A stretch of 64,000 nucleotides of DNA from a virus. Position numbers and translations under genes: made by a program. Within the stretch, counting starts at the first letter, position 1, and the number at the start of each line of letters is the position of its first letter. A model generated the notes under the pieces. It searched no databases and was not told where the DNA came from. It worked only from the letters and a program-made list of their open reading frames with translations. This document shows, one piece after another, positions 44,908-51,401 of this stretch. The stretch is from IMG/VR virus record IMGVR_UViG_3300043772_001024, positions 47,743 through 111,742 of that record; one strand, given 5' to 3'.

Positions 44908-46472
44908 ATATTTCTATTTAATGCTGTTTGGAATGTTGTTACGCGAGAATTTAGGTTGGTTGCATCAGTATCAGTTAAACCGTCACCTATTGAGGCAAAA
45001 GCGTAATTTCTTTGTGTATAGTATTGGGCTGTTCCAGTAACATTTAACGCTCCTAAAAACATATTTAAATCGCCTCTTGCTCCATTTGCCCCTGTATAAG
45101 TGCTTCCTAATTGAGTATTATTTTTAAATAATTTTAAAACACTTGCACTTGTCCTTGTACCAACATAAAACCCAGTTGAATTTGTGTTTCCAGTTAATAC
45201 TCCTGAGCCTCCATTAATATAAGCATAAGCATTATTTGAAAATCTTGCATATAAACCAGTTACAGCTGACGCATTTAAACCTCCAAAATCCAAACCTCCT
45301 AAATCATTATTTGTTCTTGAATACAATGATAAATGCATTGAATCATTTGTGCTAAATGCTGTATTTGGATTTAATCCCGTATTTGCATATCCATTAACAC
45401 CACTTGTGTAACCGTTGGAATTCCATGTTCCTCCACCACTAAATGATAATTGATATTGAGCTGTGTTTTTAAGGTTGTAAGAATTACTACTTGAAGACGA
45501 ACCTACAAAAGGATAAACCGCTTTCATCTTAGTCCACAATCCATCAGCTTTCATTCCTATTACAAGGTTGTTTATTGCATTAGCTTCTACTTGGTCTTGT
45601 ATATCAGCATTTGTTACAAAAGCCTGTGCATCTGCATCACTTACTGTTTGAGTTCCTATTGAGCGTCCTAAAGTTGTTTGAAATGCTTGTACGGCTGTGT
45701 AAAAGTTAGCTGCTTCGGTATCTGTTAAGCCGTCACCTATTGAAGCGAAGGCTGTTTCTTTAGCTGAATATAAATCAATTGCAACATTACGCCTAAATAA
45801 ATTAAGAATATAAGTACTACCTCCTGTATAGGTATTATTTACAGAACTTGTACCTATTGTAATTCCATTTCTATAAGTTTCAAAATCATTATTGGCTCTA
45901 CGTGAATTTAAAATTAAACCTCTTGCATTTACTGTTGAAGTTGTTACTCTTCCAGCTATATTACTTCCTTGGTTGTTTAAATATTCATTCCCATTTCTTA
46001 CTATAAAAACTTCATTTGTTCCAGCATTATCTCCGCTACCAAACTCGCAAGCTAAAGTAGTTGAGTTAGTTCTTATGTAAGTAGATATATGAGAATTTAA
46101 AACTGTTGTTGCATTAAAAGAAAAATAAGTATTACCCCATCCATTAATTCCACCAGGCAAAACTCCAGTACTTGAATGAGTTACACCGCCGTTCCAAAAT
46201 ATTCTAAACGCTGCATCCAAATCGCGTGGGTCTTTTAAGTTAAACTTATGACTTGTTGCCGTCCCACCAACAAATGGATACAAGGCTGAAAATTTTGACC
46301 ATATAGAATACCCTTTCAAGTCAACTACCAAAGTATTGATAGCCGCTTGTTGTGTAGGGTCTGTTATTGCAGCCGCTGTAATGAATGCTTGTGCATCTGG
46401 GTCAACGGGAGGCACAGGCGGCACTAATGAAGCCAAATAAATACCAGTATTTCCACCTAAGATAACAGGCAT
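44904..46472 (-). CDS. Duplicated tail fibre / lectin-type protein
   Basis: A 522-aa protein made of two tandem copies of one module, about residues 24-270 and 278-522. Each begins DAQAF(I/V)T...I(T/Q)D, has IWSKFSALYPFVGGTA or LWTKMKAVYPFVGSSS, a NLKDPRDLDAAF-type element, and ends FASIGDGLTDT followed by FQT(T/A)L(G/N)R. The strand pattern suggests a concanavalin-like (LamG) lectin fold. Internal duplication would double the binding sites. The IWSKM(K)AIYPF element reappears in a separate 117-aa gene at 48979. Confidence 0.7.
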   Translation of the reverse strand: MPVILGGNTGIYLASLVPPVPPVDPDAQAFITAAAITDPTQQAAINTLVVDLKGYSIWSKFSALYPFVGGTATSHKFNLKDPRDLDAAFRIFWNGGVTHSSTGVLPGGINGWGNTYFSFNATTVLNSHISTYIRTNSTTLACEFGSGDNAGTNEVFIVRNGNEYLNNQGSNIAGRVTTSTVNARGLILNSRRANNDFETYRNGITIGTSSVNNTYTGGSTYILNLFRRNVAIDLYSAKETAFASIGDGLTDTEAANFYTAVQAFQTTLGRSIGTQTVSDADAQAFVTNADIQDQVEANAINNLVIGMKADGLWTKMKAVYPFVGSSSSSNSYNLKNTAQYQLSFSGGGTWNSNGYTSGVNGYANTGLNPNTAFSTNDSMHLSLYSRTNNDLGGLDFGGLNASAVTGLYARFSNNAYAYINGGSGVLTGNTNSTGFYVGTRTSASVLKLFKNNTQLGSTYTGANGARGDLNMFLGALNVTGTAQYYTQRNYAFASIGDGLTDTDATNLNSRVTTFQTALNRNI

Positions 46473-46474
46473 AA

Positions 46475-47266
46475 TTACGCTACATAAATGATTATAAACT
46501 CAGTTCCTGTTGCATCATAAGCAAAGGAAGTAAAATAGTTATTAATTGCATCAGCAGAGAAGTTTAATACTTCTCCTGGTTTGATAGTAGTTAATGAAGC
46601 TAACACAGTTCCATTACCAGCACCTACGTTAGCAACAGATACAGAATAAAAAGTAGCAGCAACAGAACTAACATTTCCTGATGTATTAGAAGGTCTCAAC
46701 ATTCCTGGTGTTCTAGCTAAACCAGTTCCACCATCTACAGTAATACTATTACCTCCATCATTAATAGCTACAGCACCATTAGCATTTACAGCTACAGGTG
46801 AGTAATCACCATTAGCAGATGTCATAATTGCATTAGCATCATTTCTAACACCTAGTACAAATGATCCTGTGTTACCAGATACATGGGCTGTATCTTCAGC
46901 AAATGTTGCAGGCATAGTTAATACATCCACCTGTAACTCACCATTAGCATCTACTTTGATACCTGTAAATGTTGCTGGGTTAGCTGGATTTGTATAACCA
47001 TAAATTCCTACTGAATCATTATCAGGATCTAGATTAACTTCTAATGTTACTCCACCTGCTATATTTACATTAAGAGCATCATCCCCGGCTATATTTGTAA
47101 AAGTAAATGCATCTATATTGTCATTACATATAGTTACTGAATCTTCTACACAAGTTAGTGGTTGAGCTACCTCATCTAAAATTGCTTGAAGTCCTTGAAG
47201 TACTCTCCACTGATATGGTAGGTTATTACCTTGGTTTCCACTATCTTTTAAATTTCCTATTGACAT
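46475..47266 (-). CDS. Tail fibre-associated structural protein
   Basis: A 263-aa protein with a helical N-terminus (NNLPYQWRVLQGLQAILDEV) followed by beta-rich Asn/Val/Gly repeats (DGNTGLARTPGMLRPSNTSG-type) and an IIYVA end. This is a frequent protein next to the 158-aa family below in Bacteroidota phages. Probably a fibre or baseplate-like part; role inferred. Confidence 0.6.
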   Translation of the reverse strand: MSIGNLKDSGNQGNNLPYQWRVLQGLQAILDEVAQPLTCVEDSVTICNDNIDAFTFTNIAGDDALNVNIAGGVTLEVNLDPDNDSVGIYGYTNPANPATFTGIKVDANGELQVDVLTMPATFAEDTAHVSGNTGSFVLGVRNDANAIMTSANGDYSPVAVNANGAVAINDGGNSITVDGGTGLARTPGMLRPSNTSGNVSSVAATFYSVSVANVGAGNGTVLASLTTIKPGEVLNFSADAINNYFTSFAYDATGTEFIIIYVA

Positions 47267-47317
47267 AGTGTTATGTTTTAAATAACTGAGGTATTTCTAC
47301 CTCAGTAAATTGATAAT

Positions 47318-47794
47318 TTATGCAAGAATCAAAAAGTGAATTTTAACTACATTGTTTAGTGCTGCAGCTGAACCATTTGGATTTGATAATACAATTTTAA
47401 ATGAACCTGTTGCAATATCTGAAACACTTGCTACAGGAAACCCTGTTGCAGCCTCATCATATTGTACAGAAACTAAAATTCTTGATCCTGCAACAACATT
47501 AGTGTTGTTTACAGTAAAGAATGTTTTAGCATTTGCAGCTAATGTAGATGACACAGTAGTTACAACACCATTTAATGTGTTTGTAGTTACCGGTGTTGTA
47601 ATACTAGTACCCTGAGTTACAGTGCCTGTATTATATAATGTCTGCAATGGAGCAGCATTTACAGCTAATGGTAGCCACTTATCATCGCGAGATTGGTCTT
47701 GTGCACCTACTGCAATTAGAGTGTTAACATCTGTTGGGATTGTGGTTCTGTAATTACCAGCCTTGATCCAAGAAATAAGATTTAAGATATCCAT
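47318..47794 (-). CDS. Conserved fibre-region structural protein
   Basis: A 158-aa protein. The N-terminus DILNLISWIKAGNYRTTIPT, then DKWLPLAVNAAPLQ and repeated TTxVTxNTLNGVVTTVSSTL, end FKIVLSNPNGSA...IHFLILA. I recognise this as a recurrent virion protein type of Bacteroidota phages without known function. First gene of the fibre unit, after a GTATATT motif and a terminator. Confidence 0.65.
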   Translation of the reverse strand: MDILNLISWIKAGNYRTTIPTDVNTLIAVGAQDQSRDDKWLPLAVNAAPLQTLYNTGTVTQGTSITTPVTTNTLNGVVTTVSSTLAANAKTFFTVNNTNVVAGSRILVSVQYDEAATGFPVASVSDIATGSFKIVLSNPNGSAAALNNVVKIHFLILA

Positions 47795-47824
47795 GATTAT
47801 AAAGTTTTAATAAATATACACTAT

Positions 47825-47831
47825 AATATAC
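47825..47831 (-). promoter_or_regulatory. GTATATT late-promoter-like motif before fibre operon
   Basis: The minus-strand read is TTTTTTGTATATTATAG, 31 nt upstream of the fibre unit, immediately after a terminator. Confidence 0.5.
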
Positions 47832-47850
47832 AAAAAATTTTTGATATAAA

Positions 47851-47877
47851 AAAATCCCCAGCTAAAAAACTGAGGAT
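47851..47877 (-). terminator. Terminator of accessory minus-strand unit
   Basis: 8-bp stem with one mismatch (ATCCCCAG / CTGAGGAT), 8-nt A-rich loop, then a T run on the minus strand (GGGGATTTTTTT). Confidence 0.65.
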
Positions 47878-47901
47878 CTTTCTGTTTGGAGAGTATATAG
47901 G

Positions 47902-48099
47902 TTAAAACATCAAGCCCATAAAGAATGCTATAAAAAGCATTGCTATTAAAGTTATATTAGCATATTTCTTTCCTTCTGGATCTTCTTCCCAGACATTGTG
48001 CATCTTATTATATAGGGGTTTACTCATAGCATTGTTTACTAAAAACAAGAACCCTAATACTATTACACCAAATATAAACATGATTCCTTTTATAATCAT
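47902..48099 (-). CDS. Two-TM small membrane protein
   Basis: A 65-aa protein with TM segments at about 2-22 (IKGIMFIFGVIVLGFLFLV) and 45-63 (ITLIAMLFIAFFMGLMF), joined by a charged loop (MHNVWEEDPEGKK). Overlaps the DUF3310 gene by 4 nt. Function unknown; small phage membrane proteins here could act in exclusion or in late lysis control. Confidence 0.6.
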   Translation of the reverse strand: MIIKGIMFIFGVIVLGFLFLVNNAMSKPLYNKMHNVWEEDPEGKKYANITLIAMLFIAFFMGLMF

Positions 48100-48374
48100 A
48101 GTGAGTCAATTCTTTTTTGTAAATATACTAAAGCTTTTTCTAAATCTTCTTTTTCTGTAGAAATATTTTTCTTACCAGCCCGGGCAACATACTTAATTAC
48201 ATTACCCAAGTAGAAGTCTCTGTCTAGTCCCCAGGCATCTAGCACTTGAAATACTTCATAAGTATTATTAGCACCACCATAGTATTCTGGTCTGGGTCCT
48301 TTATCTGGTTCTAGATTGAGCACTCTATCTGTAACATCAATAAGAGTAGCCCTTATTTTATTATCCTGACTCAT
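48096..48374 (-). CDS. DUF3310-family protein
   Basis: A 92-aa protein. PEYYGGANNTYEVFQVLDAW, then FYLGNVIKYVARAGKKN and KEDLEKALVYLQKRI match the DUF3310 pattern (YE-x-I/F-x-V-x-D/E-A-W ... LGN-x-x-KY-x-x-RAG-x-K ... DL-x-KA-x-x-YL). DUF3310 is widespread in phages and is often annotated as nucleotide kinase-like, without proof. Likely nucleotide metabolism or replication-associated. Confidence 0.75.
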   Translation of the reverse strand: MSQDNKIRATLIDVTDRVLNLEPDKGPRPEYYGGANNTYEVFQVLDAWGLDRDFYLGNVIKYVARAGKKNISTEKEDLEKALVYLQKRIDSL

Positions 48375-48377
48375 GAC

Positions 48378-48674
48378 TTACCATACTATAATTACATCAC
48401 CTTCATTAAGAACAAGCTTTATACTTCCATCTATTTCTATTCTCTCTACTTGTTCCATGTTAAGTGCTGAGGTTCTTACATATACTTGATCACCTTCACT
48501 AACTTCTTCTACTTTATCTCCTGTGGCATAAACTGTAAGCCTACTCCAAAGCTTAGCAGCCTCTTGCATCATTGCTTCTTCATCTTTAGCAGACAACTCA
48601 AGTCCTGACTTCTTTCTTTCCGGTACACTCAATAAAATTGTCCGGCCTCTTAATAACTTAAATCCTTTACTCAT
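48378..48674 (-). CDS. GroES-like co-chaperonin candidate
   Basis: A 98-aa protein with the co-chaperonin strand order: FKLLRGRTILLSVPERKKSG, a variable loop (where the GroEL-binding mobile loop lies), LTVYATGDKVEEVSEGDQVY, and IEIDGSIKLVLNEGDVIIVW at the end, as in the Cpn10 C-terminus. T4 gp31 and other phages encode such cochaperonins for capsid folding. The mobile loop here (ELSAKDEEAMMQEAAKLWSR) is helical and unlike GroES, so function with host GroEL is uncertain. Confidence 0.55.
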   Translation of the reverse strand: MSKGFKLLRGRTILLSVPERKKSGLELSAKDEEAMMQEAAKLWSRLTVYATGDKVEEVSEGDQVYVRTSALNMEQVERIEIDGSIKLVLNEGDVIIVW

Positions 48675-48677
48675 TAC

Positions 48678-48962
48678 TTATTTTTTTAATGTGATTACTT
48701 TTACTACTGCCATTTGGGCATTCAGGATTTCTCCCAGTGCATGATCAAACAACAAACTTTTTAGTGGCCCTCTTTCTGCCTCATAGTTTGATTTCAAAAT
48801 CTCAGCCATTTCTGCTGCTAATAACTTTACTTTAGTTACTGTGGTATCATCTAGATTATCCGGATCTAATCCTACTAACTGATGTCCAAAAGGAATGATT
48901 TTATGCTCAATCATTTCTGGAGAATTCTCCGGTACTGGGTAAGTTGGTTTTGTTTCACTCAT
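48678..48962 (-). CDS. Acb2/Tad1-like anti-CBASS sponge candidate
   Basis: A 94-aa protein. FGHQLVGLDPDNLDDTTVTK, VKLLAAEMAEILKSNYEAER and ALGEILNAQMAVVKVITLKK follow the helical-hairpin pattern (F-G-x-x-x-V-G-x-x-x-x-P ... V-x-x-x-K-x-x-x-A-E ... A-x-x-x-I-x-x-AQM-x-x-VK-x-x-T) that I associate with Acb2, small oligomeric proteins that sequester cyclic oligonucleotides and block CBASS. Some Acb2-type proteins are accessory genes of tailed phages. Assignment is by remembered pattern, not alignment. Confidence 0.5.
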   Translation of the reverse strand: MSETKPTYPVPENSPEMIEHKIIPFGHQLVGLDPDNLDDTTVTKVKLLAAEMAEILKSNYEAERGPLKSLLFDHALGEILNAQMAVVKVITLKK

Positions 48963-48978
48963 TGTATTTAATTTAAAA

Positions 48979-49332
48979 TTAATTTATTTTTCTAGTTAAA
49001 TTATCTGATGCTTTTTTAGCAAACTTTTTTACTTTATTTTTTTCTGACTTAGATAAGTTAAGACTTGTTTGCCATCCTTTACCTAAGTTTAATCTAGGTC
49101 CATTTGGATTCATTAAGTTTATATCTTGTTTATCTACAGGAGCATCTCCAAAGGGATATATGGCTTTCATTTTACTCCATATACCTGTTTTTTCCATATG
49201 AGTAAACATTGACACAAAAGCTTTAACATACTGCATTCTTGTATAAGGCACACTTTTAGTTCCAAAAGGTATCTTATCTATCTTTACAGCTAGAAAATAC
49301 TCTCTTAATGTTCTCTTACCTGTCTCAGTCAT
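48979..49332 (-). CDS. Small protein with a stray tail-fibre lectin motif
   Basis: A 117-aa protein. The segment MEKTGIWSKMKAIYPFGDAP...INLMNPNGPRLN matches the repeated element of the 522-aa fibre gene at 44904 (IWSKFSALYPFVGGT...NLKDP), and the C-terminus is Lys-rich. It is encoded in the accessory unit, not with the fibres. It might be a mobile remnant, a fibre accessory or a decoy-like soluble domain. Function unknown. Confidence 0.55.
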   Translation of the reverse strand: MTETGKRTLREYFLAVKIDKIPFGTKSVPYTRMQYVKAFVSMFTHMEKTGIWSKMKAIYPFGDAPVDKQDINLMNPNGPRLNLGKGWQTSLNLSKSEKNKVKKFAKKASDNLTRKIN

Positions 49333-49333
49333 C

Positions 49334-49543
49334 TTATTCTATAATTTCAAATTCAACATCTTCAAATTCTGCCTTTAAAAAGTAATCTATACCTCCCCAA
49401 CATTTACCATCAATTTCTATACAAGTATCATTATGAACAAACCCTGTACAAGTTCCTAGTATCTTATCTGGATTATGATAACTGACTACTCTATCACCAA
49501 TTTGATAATTAATCTGAGGTTCAATATATATATTGTTATGCAT
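49334..49543 (-). CDS. Small hypothetical protein (SH3/KOW-like)
   Basis: I start at the ATG at 49541-49543 (MHNNIYIEPQINYQIGDRVV) just inside the upstream gene's end, because it leaves the usual short overlap; an earlier in-frame start would overlap more. The 69-aa product has IGDRVVSYHNPDKILGTCTG, a small-barrel-like pattern, and a Trp/Cys pair (KCWGG). Function unknown. Confidence 0.5.
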   Translation of the reverse strand: MHNNIYIEPQINYQIGDRVVSYHNPDKILGTCTGFVHNDTCIEIDGKCWGGIDYFLKAEFEDVEFEIIE

Positions 49544-49844
49544 CATATTTTTGTGTTGTTTTAGGTGTTTTGTCACTTAATTCTTTTTCTTCAATAAAGT
49601 TATCAAGCAAATTCAACTTAAGCTTTTCTAATAAACCTATGAGAGCTAGATTACCATGGGCATTCTCACCAACTCTAACTTCTAGTCCTTCTTCTTTCTC
49701 AGTGATGGACAACAACACTTTATCTGACATATTAATTAATTTACTTAGTTTATCATAAAGCTCTCTTGCTTCCAGGTTGCTACCCCCAAGAACTCTAACC
49801 TCCTTGGTAATCTTTTCCCACAACAGTTTTTGCTGTGGACTCAT
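49536..49844 (-). CDS. Small helical protein, first gene of accessory unit
   Basis: A 102-aa charged helical protein (SPQQKLLWEKITKEVRVLGG; NLEARELYDKLSKLINMSDK; ALIGLLEKLKLNLLDNFIEE). It heads the minus-strand unit that includes the GroES-like and Acb2-like genes, 46 nt downstream of a TATATTTG site. No family recognised. Confidence 0.55.
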   Translation of the reverse strand: MSPQQKLLWEKITKEVRVLGGSNLEARELYDKLSKLINMSDKVLLSITEKEEGLEVRVGENAHGNLALIGLLEKLKLNLLDNFIEEKELSDKTPKTTQKYDA

Positions 49845-49889
49845 CTCATGTAAAAGGGATTGAAGTGATCATACAAGTTGTTGGTGTTA

Positions 49890-49897
49890 CAAATATA
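49890..49897 (-). promoter_or_regulatory. TATATTTG promoter-like motif for accessory unit
   Basis: The minus-strand read is TTTTTATATTTGTAAC, directly after a terminator; it fits the Bacteroidota -7 consensus TAnnTTTG. No clear -33 TTG was found. Confidence 0.5.
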
Positions 49898-49918
49898 AAA
49901 ACTTTTTTTGTTTAAACT

Positions 49919-49944
49919 AAAAACCCCAGAAAAAATTTCCAGGG
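49919..49944 (-). terminator. Terminator of 210-aa gene
   Basis: 9-bp stem with G-T pairs on the minus strand (CCCTGGAAA / TTTCTGGGG) followed by TTTTT. Wobble pairs form only on the minus strand, supporting orientation. Confidence 0.7.
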
Positions 49945-49984
49945 CTCTTAGCTTATTAATCAATCAAAGTAAATATGAACTATG

Positions 49985-49992
49985 CAAATATA
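49985..49992 (-). promoter_or_regulatory. TATATTTG motif in the 3' end of the 210-aa unit
   Basis: A TATATTTG on the minus strand, 6-13 nt after the stop at 49998 and about 40 nt before a terminator. With that terminator it would make a very short transcript without a gene. Confidence 0.35.
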
Positions 49993-49997
49993 ATAAA

Positions 49998-50630
49998 TTA
50001 TTCTGTATCATAAAACATTCTTTCAGAATCTTCTGTATGCCACTTATCAAAACCCTCACAATTGTACCACTCTTTGTTAACCAGATAGTCAGGTTTCTCA
50101 GGGAAAGGCTTGGTTACAAAGCTTGGCTCTGACCACTTGATCCGGTTATTAGGTTGTAGAGCAATCTGTCCATTATCTAAAAGTATTATGTGATGGCTCT
50201 TATGCTCCATAGGATCTTCTGCTAGAGATAGATCTGTGTTAGGATCATTAGACCCCCAGTTAATAGTAGCATAGTAACTACCCTGGTAGAACTTATGGTC
50301 CTTCATATACACTTCTACTTTGGTATCATACAGATATGACAAATGCAGTAGAGTAAACTTGTAGGAGAAACAGTTCCAGATCTGCAGATAATGAAAAGGT
50401 AAATCTGGATCCGGTAACTTAGGTTCTGTCAATAGGGCATGGGATGGTAGTTTATCTCTGAGAACTCCATTCTCAAGGAGCACCTGGAACAATGCAGCTT
50501 GTCCCGGCATACACCTTACTGAAATAACTACCCCCGGGGTAAATTCCCCCAGACCTTTCTTACCCTGATACATATACTCATTCCTAACAAACACCTTGAG
50601 AGGAAAAAAATTGTGTTCTATATAAGCCAT
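49998..50630 (-). CDS. Hypothetical protein of divergent region (210 aa)
   Basis: I start at ATG 50628-50630 (MAYIEHNFFPLKVFVRNEYM), because a terminator and a promoter-like TATATTTG lie upstream; longer starts would cross them. The product is aromatic-rich and globular (LPFHYLQIWNCFSYKFTLLH; HHIILLDNGQIALQPNNRIK). The domain is not recognised. It is a single-gene unit next to the strand switch, possibly an early or regulatory gene on the late strand. Confidence 0.55.
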   Translation of the reverse strand: MAYIEHNFFPLKVFVRNEYMYQGKKGLGEFTPGVVISVRCMPGQAALFQVLLENGVLRDKLPSHALLTEPKLPDPDLPFHYLQIWNCFSYKFTLLHLSYLYDTKVEVYMKDHKFYQGSYYATINWGSNDPNTDLSLAEDPMEHKSHHIILLDNGQIALQPNNRIKWSEPSFVTKPFPEKPDYLVNKEWYNCEGFDKWHTEDSERMFYDTE

Positions 50631-50634
50631 AGTA

Positions 50635-50642
50635 CAAATATA
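50635..50642 (-). promoter_or_regulatory. TATATTTG promoter-like motif with near-zero leader
   Basis: The minus-strand read is TTTTTATATTTGTACTATG, placing a -7-like element only 4 nt before the ATG. Transcription from it would give a leaderless or internally started message. Confidence 0.45.
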
Positions 50643-50671
50643 AAAAAAATCCTGGACTGTAACATCCAGGA
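50642..50671 (-). terminator. Terminator of a gene-less mini-unit
   Basis: Perfect 7-bp stem TCCTGGA / TCCAGGA, 8-nt loop, then eight T on the minus strand. No minus-strand gene precedes it within 500 nt, so it must end a short non-coding transcript or attenuate one. Confidence 0.7.
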
Positions 50672-50713
50672 CTTTCCACCCAGTCCGTTGACCAGGAAAC
50701 ACATATCTAATTA

Positions 50714-50721
50714 CAAATATA
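50714..50721 (-). promoter_or_regulatory. TATATTTG promoter-like motif of mini-unit
   Basis: The minus-strand read is TTTTTTGTATATTTGTAA, between two terminators about 50-80 nt apart. A transcript from here would be roughly 50-60 nt. Confidence 0.45.
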
Positions 50722-50722
50722 C

Positions 50723-50749
50723 AAAAAACCCCGGTACATTATACCAGGG
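50723..50749 (-). terminator. Terminator of a second gene-less mini-unit
   Basis: 8-bp minus-strand stem CCCTGGTA / TACCGGGG with one G-T pair, then TTTTTT. A further TATATTTG lies upstream at 50799-50806. Confidence 0.7.
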
Positions 50750-50798
50750 CTTCTTGCTCATCAATTTAGTTTTTAATTATGTCACCATAATCCTAGAA

Positions 50799-50806
50799 CA
50801 AATATA
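50799..50806 (-). promoter_or_regulatory. TATATTTG promoter-like motif, most upstream minus unit
   Basis: The minus-strand read is GTTGGTATATTTGTTC. It would give a short transcript of about 60-75 nt ending at the terminator near 50723, with no convincing gene. Confidence 0.4.
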
Positions 50807-51134
50807 CCAACTTATTTTTAACTACCAAATTTTATAGCATGTGATGGCTATTGATTTTATTATAAGTAGTAGCATGTGATGGGGTATGTATGGATGAGCC
50901 CCACCCTCAGCCAGAATTGGTGGTACCCCCCATGAAATCTATACAGATTAAAACTTTTTGGGTATGAAAATAATATTTTTTGTACAGGTAAAAGTATCTG
51001 TTAACAGTCTATGATCTAGCTACAACTTAGTACTATGATTAGTATAGTATAGTATGTATATAAGACACAAGCACAGGTGGTACTGGCAACCATGTCTATA
51101 TATCTAGCTGGCAAGCAACCAACAACATTGTATA
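50807..51134. other. Divergent intergenic region at strand switch
   Basis: There is no convincing gene. It holds two direct copies of TAGCATGTGATGG at 50835-50847 and 50870-50882 (35 nt apart), a GC-rich island with GGGG/CCCC hairpin potential at 50881-50932, and AT-rich DNA with TAGTATAG repeats near 51040-51058. It separates the late (minus) and early (plus) halves, and is the natural site for early promoters, operators or an origin. Specific function is not shown. Confidence 0.5.
50835..50882. repeat. Direct repeat pair TAGCATGTGATGG
   Basis: Two perfect 13-nt copies start 35 nt apart in the divergent intergenic region. They may be operator or initiator binding sites. Confidence 0.6.
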
Positions 51135-51175
51135 TATACAGCTCTATACTATTATTAAATATAAAATTAATAGTT
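51135..51175 (+). promoter_or_regulatory. TATACAGCT early leader, copy 1
   Basis: TATACAGCT, then CTATACTATTATTAAAT, then the ATG at 51176. First of a family of near-identical upstream elements, one per early gene. Confidence 0.65.
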
Positions 51176-51340
51176 ATGGATAACACTTGCCCAACATGTA
51201 ATATGGAATATGATATAGATATCAATTTCAATGAAGAAACCAACTCATATGATGCAGTTAAAAAATGTATTTGTGATTATATGAACATGTTCTATGAACA
51301 TGATTCACAAATGGAAAAAGAATATGAGTTACCCTTTTAG
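51176..51340 (+). CDS. Small CxxC protein (54 aa), early cassette 1
   Basis: I use the ATG at 51176 after the TATACAGCT leader. The product begins MDNTCPTCNMEYDIDINFNE, with a CPTC knuckle and a later CIC, compatible with a zinc-binding mini-domain, and is acidic at the end. The stop lies in the loop of a small hairpin (TACCC/GGGTA). Function unknown; its position as first early gene suggests host takeover. Confidence 0.6.
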   Translation: MDNTCPTCNMEYDIDINFNEETNSYDAVKKCICDYMNMFYEHDSQMEKEYELPF

Positions 51341-51344
51341 GGTA
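51330..51344 (+). terminator. Hairpin with stop codon in its loop (cassette 1)
   Basis: 5-bp stem TACCC / GGGTA with loop TTTTA; the stop TAG (51338-51340) spans the loop and stem. There is only a weak T-rich tail, so termination may be inefficient. Confidence 0.4.
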
Positions 51345-51360
51345 GCTTATATTTATGTTA

Positions 51361-51401
51361 TATACAGCTCATTACTATTATTAATTATAAAATTAAACAT
51401 T
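51361..51401 (+). promoter_or_regulatory. TATACAGCT early leader, copy 2
   Basis: TATACAGCTCATTACTATTA followed by an AT-rich tract to the ATG at 51402; same 41-nt length as copy 1. Confidence 0.7.

Noticed and set aside
50700-50750. 16-codon peptide (MSKKPWYNVPGFFVYL) on the minus strand
   Set aside because: It runs across a terminator stem; coding is better explained by the hairpin sequence.
51016-51243. Minus-strand open frame of 75 codons at the strand switch
   Set aside because: It overlaps the start of the first early gene and its leader; its hydrophobic, low-complexity product shows no support.
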